Shown in pieces: positions 6,423 to 14,026 of a stretch of 40,710 bases of DNA. The DNA is from a virus: positions 1-40,710 of IMG/VR virus record IMGVR_UViG_3300046689_000204; one strand, given 5' to 3'. Every line of letters starts with the position of its first letter. Within the stretch, counting starts at the first letter, position 1. The translations under genes and the position numbers were made by a program. Below the pieces are notes generated by a model that was given only the letters and a program-made list of their open reading frames with translations, ran no database searches and was not told the DNA's origin.

Positions 6423-8638
6423 ACGAAGAAGCCGTAGAGCAGCCACTAGAGGAAGAGCAGACCGGCCCGCCATCCCTTGACGGCGATGAAGACCTGCAGC
6501 GTGCGGTGCTGTCCAAGATCCGCGAGCACAACGCCAAGGGCAAAGCCAACCGCATGGCCGAGGTGGAGAACGCACGCGACCAAAGACTCTACTATCGCGG
6601 GATTCAGCAGTTCTGGTGGAACGAAGACGAGCAGAACGTTGTATTTGAGTCGGACGATGACTCGCCATATGATCGCACGTTCAACATCTTCCAGGGTTAC
6701 GGCAAGATATTCCAGTCCACCTTCATGGGCGCACGTCCCAAGGTCAGGGCTGAGGCGGATGATCCGTTCAATTCGACCAGCATAAGGAATACGGCGAAGG
6801 CGCAGACTTACGAGCGCGTCTATCGCAAGTTCAACGACACGCCAACCCAGCAGCTAGAAGCGGCACGGCTGATGTGGACAGATGGCCGGATTGTTACGCG
6901 CACCTCGCAGCGTGACGGCAAAGAGATTACCGAGTTCTGGGGCGTGCTTGAGGCGCGTGTTCCCATTACGGCGAAGGATGACATTGAAGTACCGCTAAAG
7001 AATTGCCCGTTGATTGAGTTAGAAGACGAGTTCCCGATTGTGCAGATGAAGCGCGACGTGGGAGACAAGCAGAACAGCAAGGGCGAAGAGATTCGCAAGA
7101 AGATTTCGAGCGGCAACGGTGACAGCTACGAGCGCAATGCACGGCTGGCAGTCAAGCGGCAGGCGGGAACGGACACGAGCCTGGACGCGACAACTGGCGA
7201 GGATAACTACGGGCTGGCCACAAAGACGTGGAGCTACATGCGGCCTGAGTTCTACGAGCACTTTCAGGAAGCAGACAGGGTAGAACTGGAGCAGATGTTC
7301 CCGACAGGCCTTTGCCTGATTCGTTCCGGTGATATCTACCTTGAGAGCTATCCGTGCGAGATTGATGCAGAGCTGGACGTAATCCACGCACTGCCGGGCG
7401 ATGGCATGAGCAGGCCGAGCATTGGCGCAACCACGATGCCGCTGCAGGACGCCTACAACACAAGCAAGAACCTGATTGAAGAGCAATTCGATCACGGCAT
7501 CCCGACAACGTACTTCGACAAGCGCAGCGACATTGATGGGCTGAACAAGTCACGCGAACAGCCGGGGCAGAGCAGGAAGGCAACCGGAGTCGCAGGGCAA
7601 CCATTGGAGTCGCTGTTCTATCAGACGATTCCGGTCAACCCTCCACAGCAGCTCTTCAACTATGCGGAGAACCTTCGCGGTCCAGAGGCGCAGTTTGTTT
7701 CAGGCCAGCAGCCAGCACTGTTCGGTGCTGAGATGCAGGACCAGAAGACAGCATCAGGCTATGCACAGGCCCGCAGTATGGCACTGGGCCAGATGGCGAT
7801 TGTCTGGAAGCCGTACACGGCATGGTTTGCGCGAGAGATGACGCGGGCGGTCAGGATGGCTTCGAATCGCCCCGACGAAATCAAGACAACCCTCCCGGCA
7901 CAGCGTAAAGGTGGCAAGCCTGAGGCGGTAAAGCTTTCGCCTGCTGACCTGGTTGGGCTGTCGTTCACCAATGAGTCAGACGAGAACTTCCCCGAGACGT
8001 GGACGGAGAAGAGCAACAAGGTGATGAACCTGCTGCAGATGGGCGGCGAGGTTGCAGATTGGGTGTTGCAGGAAGAGCCGGACAACCTTTACATGCTCAA
8101 GCAGCTTATCGGGCTTGAGGAGTTGGTGATTCCTGGCGAGGACATGCGGAACAACGTGCTTGCGGATATTGCGCAGATGGAGCACGAGGCACCACAGCCC
8201 GACCCTACGCAGATGCCACAGGCAGCGTTACCAGTTCCTGGTGCGCCTCCGGTCCAGCCTCCGCTGGTGAGCAGCATTCAGCTAGATCCTGACTACCTGG
8301 AAGATCAGGATTACGAAGTTGGCTGGAAGACGGTGAAGCATTGGGTTCAGTCGGCAGTAGGGCAGGAAGCCAAGGTATCGAACCCGGCATGGTTTGAGAA
8401 TGTGCGGCTCTATGGCCTTGAGTACAAGAAGGGCATGGAAGCTGCACAGGCGGCGAAGGCCCAGGCAAACCAGCCTCCGCTTCCGCCGGATTTACCGAAG
8501 GTGGCGATTCCTTACGACTCGCTGCCTCCGGGTGGAAAAGTTCAGGCCGCGGCGAAGGCGGGCATTCAGTTGACGCCAGAGGATGTACAGCAGGCGGCGA
8601 TACAAGACGCGGCGCAGAACGCGCCCGCAGGAGTTTAG
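6419..8638 (+). CDS. portal protein
   Basis: The 739-aa length is typical of portals of P22-like short-tailed phages. The acidic N-terminus is followed by a charged helical region with RLYYRGIQQFWW, then mixed alpha/beta domains. A long helical region (about residues 460-500, QKTASGYAQARSMALGQMAI) fits the central tunnel-lining or stem part. The C-terminal about 120 residues are Pro/Gln/Ala-rich and likely extended. Position after terminase and before the scaffold-like and capsid genes supports the assignment. The portal is the dodecameric DNA channel at one capsid vertex. The call rests on size and order plus these features, not on one diagnostic motif. Confidence 0.8.
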   Translation: MNEEAVEQPLEEEQTGPPSLDGDEDLQRAVLSKIREHNAKGKANRMAEVENARDQRLYYRGIQQFWWNEDEQNVVFESDDDSPYDRTFNIFQGYGKIFQSTFMGARPKVRAEADDPFNSTSIRNTAKAQTYERVYRKFNDTPTQQLEAARLMWTDGRIVTRTSQRDGKEITEFWGVLEARVPITAKDDIEVPLKNCPLIELEDEFPIVQMKRDVGDKQNSKGEEIRKKISSGNGDSYERNARLAVKRQAGTDTSLDATTGEDNYGLATKTWSYMRPEFYEHFQEADRVELEQMFPTGLCLIRSGDIYLESYPCEIDAELDVIHALPGDGMSRPSIGATTMPLQDAYNTSKNLIEEQFDHGIPTTYFDKRSDIDGLNKSREQPGQSRKATGVAGQPLESLFYQTIPVNPPQQLFNYAENLRGPEAQFVSGQQPALFGAEMQDQKTASGYAQARSMALGQMAIVWKPYTAWFAREMTRAVRMASNRPDEIKTTLPAQRKGGKPEAVKLSPADLVGLSFTNESDENFPETWTEKSNKVMNLLQMGGEVADWVLQEEPDNLYMLKQLIGLEELVIPGEDMRNNVLADIAQMEHEAPQPDPTQMPQAALPVPGAPPVQPPLVSSIQLDPDYLEDQDYEVGWKTVKHWVQSAVGQEAKVSNPAWFENVRLYGLEYKKGMEAAQAAKAQANQPPLPPDLPKVAIPYDSLPPGGKVQAAAKAGIQLTPEDVQQAAIQDAAQNAPAGV

Positions 8639-9919
8639 ATGGCAGAAGAGACAGTTCTAGAGAGTCCCGAGCTTGAGACGCCTGAGGTTGAAGTTGGCGG
8701 CGAAGAGACGGTTGAGCAGCCGGACGAAGTAACAGAGCTCGGCGAAGAGCAGCCGGAAGGCGAAGAGCCAGCAGAAGACGACCTAGACACGCCGGATGAA
8801 GAGGAAGACCCCAACGCGCCTCCGGTAGTAGCCGATGGCCGCAAGATGCCGGACGGGCTCAAGAAAGCCATAGCAGGTATCAAGGCAACGAACCCCGAGG
8901 CGGCTAAGGCAATCAAGGGGCTTTACTGGTCAGATCAGGAGTACCGCGCAGCCTTCCCAAAACCTGCCGATGCCGTAGCAGCGAAGAATCTGATTGAAGA
9001 GATTGGCGGGCCTGAAGGAATTCAAGGCATCACCGCAGAGCGCGAAGAGTGGCAGCAGATTGACAAGGATTTCTCAGAAGGAAAGCCTGAGTTCGTCAAA
9101 GGACTGGCTGAAGGCAATCCCGAAGCATTTCTGAAGACCGCGCCGCACGTTATCAACGAGTTTGCGCAGCGAGCACCCGAGCAATATCAGTATTACGCGA
9201 ACAATGTAGCTGTGAACACGCTGGCAAGTGCCGGCCTGTCGCTTGATTCACTAGCAGCGGCTTATCACAAGTTCAGCGACAACCCGCAGGCGCAGGCAGT
9301 GATTGCCGACGTACACAATGCACTCGTCGGGCTGAAGGAAAAGGCTGCTGCATTCGAACAGAAGCGCGTCGATCCCCGCGAAGAGCAGTTGAAGCAGCGG
9401 GAGCAGCAGTTCGAAGAGAAGCGCAGAGCAGACTTTGAAGGCAGCGTAGCTTCTCAGGCTGAGAAGTTCCTGGCTGAGAAGATGCAGCCGGAGATTGACC
9501 GCATCGTGGGAACGCGCAAGGTCGATCCTGAGGCCATGAAGGGCTATCAGGAGATGGTGCAGGCCAAGGTCATGAAGATGCTTGGCGAGGTGAAGGGCTT
9601 CGAGGCAACACTGGAGGCTCACTACCGCACCGGAGACGCTGCCAAGTCTGTGGCCTACGTTCAGAGTCAGTACAACCGCATTCTGCCGGTCGCTGCCAAG
9701 GTAATCGAGCCGTTCCTGAGAAACATCGCACCGGGCGCAGCAAAGCCTGTGGCAAAGAACCCCGTAACCGGAGCAAGACAGCCTTCCGGGCCGGGCGAAG
9801 TTGTGCTGAAAGAGATGCCCGATTACTCACAGATTGACTTCAACAAATGCACCGTGGCCGATGTGATGCAGGGTAACGCAATTCTGAAGAACGGCAAGAA
9901 GGCAAGCGGGTGGGCATAG
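8639..9919 (+). CDS. scaffold-like or capsid assembly protein
   Basis: The 426-aa protein opens with about 60 residues that are extremely acidic (Glu/Asp/Pro-rich), then becomes mostly helical. There is a pronounced charged coiled coil at about residues 235-285 (LKEKAAAFEQKR onward) and a basic end. Acidic, coiled-coil proteins between portal and capsid genes commonly act as internal scaffolds that guide shell assembly and are later lost. AGGAG precedes the ATG at the end of the portal gene. No protease motif is visible, so self-cleavage is not indicated. An internal head protein is the alternative. Confidence 0.7.
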   Translation: MAEETVLESPELETPEVEVGGEETVEQPDEVTELGEEQPEGEEPAEDDLDTPDEEEDPNAPPVVADGRKMPDGLKKAIAGIKATNPEAAKAIKGLYWSDQEYRAAFPKPADAVAAKNLIEEIGGPEGIQGITAEREEWQQIDKDFSEGKPEFVKGLAEGNPEAFLKTAPHVINEFAQRAPEQYQYYANNVAVNTLASAGLSLDSLAAAYHKFSDNPQAQAVIADVHNALVGLKEKAAAFEQKRVDPREEQLKQREQQFEEKRRADFEGSVASQAEKFLAEKMQPEIDRIVGTRKVDPEAMKGYQEMVQAKVMKMLGEVKGFEATLEAHYRTGDAAKSVAYVQSQYNRILPVAAKVIEPFLRNIAPGAAKPVAKNPVTGARQPSGPGEVVLKEMPDYSQIDFNKCTVADVMQGNAILKNGKKASGWA

Positions 9920-10267
9920 GTGTTCTTCCTCTGGCTGATTCCATTCGTGCCATTCATATTCGGCCTATGGGCTATCGAACGCAAGCTCAACAAACTTGAA
10001 CACAGAACACACCGACTGGAGATAACAATGTCCGCAGACCGCGCAGCCCTCGACGCCAAGATTCAGGAAGTAGCAGCGAAATATGACACCACGATTGCCG
10101 ACATCAAGGCGGTCATCGCCGCATTGCAGGCCAAGATTGGTACATCGGCAGACTTTCAGGCTGAGGTTGATGCCCTTCAGGCGGTAGTGGATAAGGAAAC
10201 CTCTGACGATCCCGGCGCACCGGTTGTGACGCCCGCACCGGTTGACGAGCCCGCACCGTCTGCCTAA
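9920..10267 (+). CDS. coiled-coil protein with possible TM N-terminus and internal start
   Basis: Read from GTG 9920, directly after the preceding stop, the protein has a membrane helix (about residues 2-17), a basic linker, a coiled coil and an acidic Pro-rich tail (115 aa). An in-frame ATG at 10028 has a much better ribosome site (GGAG six bases upstream) and would give a soluble 79-aa coiled-coil protein starting MSADRAALDAKIQ. Both forms may be made, or only the shorter one may be real. The location between scaffold-like and capsid genes suggests head decoration or assembly, but this is inference. Confidence 0.6.
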   Translation: MFFLWLIPFVPFIFGLWAIERKLNKLEHRTHRLEITMSADRAALDAKIQEVAAKYDTTIADIKAVIAALQAKIGTSADFQAEVDALQAVVDKETSDDPGAPVVTPAPVDEPAPSA

Positions 10268-10573
10268 CAAGTTTACGGGGTAGTAGTCAAAGGTCACCGA
10301 CCGGGAAGTTCGCACAAACGAACCTGGAAGCACTGATGATGAGCCGCTGCGAACGCGGCAGCCCCGCCATAAGTTTCGTCACCAACGACAAGGCGATTTC
10401 CGGTAGCGTAAGCCGGGCCGCAAGGCAAAAACGTTCATCGCAATGTCGGACGTGACACCGTAACACCCGCACCACAATTCAAAACGATTCGCTGCAAGGT
10501 CCATACACAGCAGTGCCCAGGCTGCGCCATTAGGCGGAAGGGGTGACCAGCAAGCACACCAACAGGTGTCTTC
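10268..10573 (+). other. 306-nt untranslated region with serial hairpins before the capsid gene
   Basis: This is the longest gene-free stretch of the tightly packed structural region. I find no supported coding frame in it. Four short inverted repeats follow in order: 10301-10327 (GTTCG/CGAAC extended by CCGG/CTGG with a bulge), 10343-10359 (GCCGC/GCGGC), 10365-10395 (CGCC/GGCG enclosing TCGT/ACGA) and 10400-10416 (CCGG/CCGG). A last hairpin lies at the capsid ribosome site. It could be a cis-regulatory leader, a small RNA, or a decayed gene or intron. No known RNA family is recognised. Confidence 0.45.
10556..10569 (+). promoter_or_regulatory. hairpin covering the capsid gene ribosome site
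   Basis: ACACC (10556-10560), loop AACA and GGTGT (10565-10569) form a five-base-pair hairpin ending four bases before the capsid ATG. The only Shine-Dalgarno-like bases for the gene (AGGTG, 10564-10568) lie in the loop and 3' arm, so folding would hide them. This could tune capsid translation, but the stem is short and the effect unproven. Confidence 0.35.
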
Positions 10574-11854
10574 ATGGCTGCTTCTAACACGTCCAATGTA
10601 ATTGGACTCCAGAAAGAGAAGGTTCTCAGCAACCTTCCTAAGTTGTTCCTCATGGGCGAGGACAAAATCTTCACCCAGATTATGAGGAACGGTGGGCTTG
10701 GCTCGGTTCCCGTGTCCAAGCGTTCTCTCCGCATCCCGCTCCAGGTTGCCCCCGGTGGCAAGGGCAGGATCGCCAACTTCGACGGTGGCACGCTTGGCCG
10801 TGGTGGTTCGATCAACACGGTGCCTGGCTTCGTCTCCACCAAGGGCTTCGTCTGGGCGCTTGAGTCCACGACTGAAGCGTATTGGGGAACCGACTCGCAG
10901 GAGAAGTCCATTGCTTCGCTCACCGCTCTTGAGCAGGCGCAGCAGATGGAGAACTTCAAGCAGTTCCTTGATGCTCTCTTCTTCGCCTCGAACGGCGTTC
11001 TCGGCGTAACCACTGCCGTAAGCGGCTCGGGTCCATACCTCGCCACGATTGCCAACGCGAATAACTTCTACATCGGACAGGATGTACTGGTCTATTCGGC
11101 GCTTGGCGGGACGAACCGTGCGACCGGCACCATCACTGTGACCGCGGTCGACGCCAACAACAAGCAGGTAACCCTTACCGGAACCCTGACGAGCTTTACC
11201 GCTGGCGACTTGCTGATTGCTGACGGTACGGGCGCTGTTGCAGGTGCTTCGCTTTCGAGCATCTACGACTACCACGTCTCGGCCAACACCGGAACGATCC
11301 TCACACTCAACCGCTCGGACTACCCCGGCCAGCTCAACATCTCTGCGATTGCAGCAGGTGGTGCGTTGACTACGGTTCTGGTTCGGGCCATGTTGCAGTT
11401 GTCCATCCGCAAGATTGGGACGAACAACGCGCAGTTGCTGAACTCCCTCAAGTTCATTGTGGGTGTTGAGCAGGCGGCGGCATGGGAAGCGGCTGGCACG
11501 TCCATCTCGCAAATCTTCCGTCCGCAGAGCGGTTCAGGGCTGAAGACCTTCGACGGTCTGCCTGAGACCACGCCGAACACGATGGCCGGACGCGAGCTGA
11601 TTACCCAGCTCCACGGCGACCCGACCCGCGTTGACTCCATCCTCCTGAAGAACTGGGGACTGGCGACAACGAAGCAGCTCGGGCCGTACTCGCCTCCTGG
11701 CTCCTCGCAGACTGTCTTCCCGGTCGTTTCGACCACGGACGGCTCTGTCGTGGCCTCCAACCTGAAGTACTGGGCACTCGAAGCAGACGTGTTCTGCATC
11801 AACCCGCGTCAGGAATCGGCCCTTACCGGCCTCACCATTCCCACCAACCTGTAA
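10574..11854 (+). CDS. major capsid protein
   Basis: The 426-aa protein has the position and size of the main shell protein. A helical N-terminal arm (QKEKVLSNLPKLFLMGEDKI) leads into mixed alpha/beta regions. A beta-rich inserted segment follows at about residues 165-230 (GQDVLVYSALGG through TAGDLLIADG) that resembles the insertion domains of HK97-fold coat proteins. Codons are more C/G-ending (GGC, CTC, ACC) than in neighbouring genes, as expected of a highly expressed gene. A strong terminator follows directly. The HK97 fold itself is inferred; no sequence signature proves it. The ribosome site is weak and may be held in a hairpin. Confidence 0.78.
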   Translation: MAASNTSNVIGLQKEKVLSNLPKLFLMGEDKIFTQIMRNGGLGSVPVSKRSLRIPLQVAPGGKGRIANFDGGTLGRGGSINTVPGFVSTKGFVWALESTTEAYWGTDSQEKSIASLTALEQAQQMENFKQFLDALFFASNGVLGVTTAVSGSGPYLATIANANNFYIGQDVLVYSALGGTNRATGTITVTAVDANNKQVTLTGTLTSFTAGDLLIADGTGAVAGASLSSIYDYHVSANTGTILTLNRSDYPGQLNISAIAAGGALTTVLVRAMLQLSIRKIGTNNAQLLNSLKFIVGVEQAAAWEAAGTSISQIFRPQSGSGLKTFDGLPETTPNTMAGRELITQLHGDPTRVDSILLKNWGLATTKQLGPYSPPGSSQTVFPVVSTTDGSVVASNLKYWALEADVFCINPRQESALTGLTIPTNL

Positions 11855-11860
11855 CCCTGA

Positions 11861-11889
11861 GGGGCTTGCTTCGGCAGGCCCCTTTTCTT
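11861..11889 (+). terminator. rho-independent terminator after the capsid gene
   Basis: GGGGCTTGC and GCAGGCCCC form a nine-pair stem (one G-U pair) closed by a TTCG tetraloop (11861-11882) and followed by TTTTCTT. It begins seven bases after the capsid stop. It would reduce transcription into the downstream tail genes and so raise the ratio of capsid to tail mRNA. Confidence 0.85.
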
Positions 11890-11899
11890 CAAGGCATAC

Positions 11900-12517
11900 A
11901 TGAAAATTCCCCTGCGCGACGGCAAATCGACGCCGGAGTTCATTGAAAAGATTCTCGCTATCTTCGGCACCAATCCTTACGGTGAGCCGAACTTCCGCCT
12001 TATCTGGTCGGAGAGAAAACAGATTTGGTTTCTGGGTGAGATCGCACCCGAATATGTCTACCTCGAACCGTGCTGGATTCTGGAGACCTGGCTTACAGGA
12101 CAGCAGTGCGCAGGCCCGCTGGCGAACTGGAATGAAGCGCTGGAAGCCGTCGTCGGGGAGTACCCGAAGGAAGGGCTGTATTTCTTCTGCACGAACTTCC
12201 CGCAGGATTGGACGCCTTCAGAGAATAACGTCCGGCTATTGGCGAAGGGCATTGAAATGTCGCGCCATCTGCCACTGGAGCAGCGTGCTGCTGCGATTCG
12301 TGAATCTTTGCAAGCCAAGGAGCGCGAAGGCATCGAGAAGACCGCGGATGCGATTGTCGAACTCTTCGACTCAGCGGCAATGGGAAGAATTCAGCAGGGC
12401 GTGAGCGGACCCAAGAACACTTTCCGCACGCCTGAAGACTTCGAGCGCGATCAGGAACGCATTGGCGTACATACGGACGCACGACTGCCCAAGCAGGGCG
12501 GCAAGGTTCTGAACTAA
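11900..12517 (+). CDS. hypothetical structural-region protein, 205 aa
   Basis: This protein follows the capsid terminator, with AAGG seven bases before the ATG. It is a soluble mixed alpha/beta protein rich in tryptophan and aromatic residues in the first 110 residues (NFRLIWSERKQIWFLGE), followed by a charged helix (about 125-150, RAAAIRESLQAKEREGIEKT) and a flexible, polar tail. I do not recognise it. Head-completion or connector-related roles fit the position between capsid and tail genes. Confidence 0.6.
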   Translation: MKIPLRDGKSTPEFIEKILAIFGTNPYGEPNFRLIWSERKQIWFLGEIAPEYVYLEPCWILETWLTGQQCAGPLANWNEALEAVVGEYPKEGLYFFCTNFPQDWTPSENNVRLLAKGIEMSRHLPLEQRAAAIRESLQAKEREGIEKTADAIVELFDSAAMGRIQQGVSGPKNTFRTPEDFERDQERIGVHTDARLPKQGGKVLN

Positions 12518-12526
12518 GGAGAAATC

Positions 12527-13207
12527 ATGGTTGCAATGGAAATGCAGCAAGGCTCAATTAACCACGGGCGCAGGTCGGTTGAGAGGTTGGACCCGCGTAC
12601 TCTGACGGGCGAGCCGCTACACATCTTTAACATCTACTCGAATGAGTACACCATCAATCTCGGCACATGCGGCCTGTGGTACATCCCAGCCTGCCCCGAA
12701 GGGCGGGAGTATGTTCGTGCTCCGAAGGCTATCCCCGGAACGATGGAGGAGAACTATCCGCACTTCACCGATGGCGAGGAGTTCCGCGCGCGGGCAAGAG
12801 TCGCAGACGACATTGCAGTAGCCATCCTGGGCACCGACCGCCCAGAGGAAAACATCGCCAACTTCGGCGTCTTCGTTTCGCATAACGCCAAGCCGACACC
12901 GCAGGAGATCGCTGCGGCCAAGAAGCTGCTCATTCCGAAGCTGCAGAAGCAGATTGCACAGGCTGACCAGTACTTCGCGTCTGTCGAGCCGGGCGAGCGC
13001 AAGAGCGTCTACGACGACAAGTTTCTGAGGGCGGCGCGGTATCTGAATATCAAGAAGCCGTGGATGAGCGAGGCGGCGGAGATGTCGGTGTGCCCGTTCT
13101 GCTCGGTTGCGGTAAGTCCCAATGCGGCCATCTGCTCGGGTTGCAATCAGGTTATCAACCAGACGAAGTTCGACGCCATCAAAGCTCGCGTGGCAGGGGC
13201 CAAGTAA
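12527..13207 (+). CDS. hypothetical protein with C-terminal zinc ribbon, 226 aa
   Basis: AAGGAG precedes the ATG. The first about 110 residues are beta-rich, with turns and aromatic residues. A helical region follows (about 125-150, EIAAAKKLLIPKLQKQIAQA), then a compact zinc ribbon with CPFC and CSGC about thirteen residues apart (residues about 188-206). Zinc ribbons in phage head or neck proteins can stabilise a fold or bind nucleic acid. It sits between two presumed connector-region genes and is probably co-translated with them. Function not recognised. Confidence 0.6.
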   Translation: MVAMEMQQGSINHGRRSVERLDPRTLTGEPLHIFNIYSNEYTINLGTCGLWYIPACPEGREYVRAPKAIPGTMEENYPHFTDGEEFRARARVADDIAVAILGTDRPEENIANFGVFVSHNAKPTPQEIAAAKKLLIPKLQKQIAQADQYFASVEPGERKSVYDDKFLRAARYLNIKKPWMSEAAEMSVCPFCSVAVSPNAAICSGCNQVINQTKFDAIKARVAGAK

Positions 13208-14026
13208 GTGCCGCTTACTGACGGGCCTCCTGGGTCTCAAGTTTTCTACACCACAACCGACATCCTGAACTTCGCTCGCATCCTTGTGAACGATGCTCAG
13301 GGTGGGTTGTCGGGGCAGGAACTGTCAGACGACAAGCCGTATACCTGGCCGCTGCTGAACCTGTGCTATGGGCGGCTGGCGAACTGGCTGGAGGATAACA
13401 ACGTCGAGTCGGCAATGTATGCCGAGGCGATTATCCAGTTGCCTGTGAGCGCGACGTATAACGACCCTTCGGCACAGTCGCGGCTGGGCTATGACGGCTT
13501 TCAGGATGCCGCGGGGAACTTCTACGATACTCCCTCTGTCCCTCCTGACATGCTGGAGCCGTTGCAGATGTGGCAGCGGCCCACAGGTCAGAACGTCCCT
13601 TTCTACGAGATGAAGCAGCAGTTGGGAGGGCTGGGCAACGCATGGAACTACGGGTGGAATGGTGGGACATACGGCTCGGTTTATGGGTCATGGGAGTTCC
13701 GTCAGAACAGTATTTATATCTTGGGCGGGGCGTATCAGCCAACCGACCTCCGCATAAGGTACGTGCCTTCGGTGGTGGAGTTGACGCAGCCGACCGCGGA
13801 GAATCCCGACGTTCCGATTATCTGGTTCGCCAAGGCTGGAGAGGCTTTGGCTTACATGATTGCGGCTGAGTTTGCCGAGATCCGCAATGCCCCGAACGCG
13901 GCCGCGTTGCGCATGAAGGCGAATGCAGAACTGGAGATCATCGCCAACCGTTCTGCCAAGCGCGAGAACCGGGCGCAGACAAGGAAGCGGGGCTACGGCT
14001 TCGGGCGTAGGCGGCGGACGCTTTGA
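13208..14026 (+). CDS. head-tail connector or tail adaptor candidate, 272 aa
   Basis: Begins at GTG directly after the preceding stop, with AGGGG upstream. The N-terminal half is largely helical with an early DILNFARILVNDAQGG segment. A Gly/Tyr/Trp-rich loop (about residues 140-165) and a strand region (LRIRYVPSVVEL) follow, then a C-terminal helix and a strongly basic end (KRENRAQTRKRGYG onward). Helix-rich proteins of this size between capsid and nozzle genes are usually portal-bound adaptors of short-tailed phages. That assignment rests on order and composition. Confidence 0.55.
   Translation: MPLTDGPPGSQVFYTTTDILNFARILVNDAQGGLSGQELSDDKPYTWPLLNLCYGRLANWLEDNNVESAMYAEAIIQLPVSATYNDPSAQSRLGYDGFQDAAGNFYDTPSVPPDMLEPLQMWQRPTGQNVPFYEMKQQLGGLGNAWNYGWNGGTYGSVYGSWEFRQNSIYILGGAYQPTDLRIRYVPSVVELTQPTAENPDVPIIWFAKAGEALAYMIAAEFAEIRNAPNAAALRMKANAELEIIANRSAKRENRAQTRKRGYGFGRRRRTL

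Noticed and set aside
10333-10339. CTGATGA, the core-like motif of a hammerhead ribozyme, in the gap before the capsid gene
   Set aside because: The required GAAA element and flanking stems are absent in the right order on the + strand; a seven-base match is expected by chance.
10337-10456. 39-codon frame starting at ATG 10337 in the gap before the capsid gene
   Set aside because: Weak ribosome site, biased Ser/Arg composition and no overlap with neighbours; the inverted repeats explain the region better.
10379-11512. 377-codon open frame antisense to the capsid gene
   Set aside because: Its frame mirrors the G+C-rich codon pattern of the capsid gene, has a low-complexity Arg/Val-rich translation and no ribosome site; it is a shadow.
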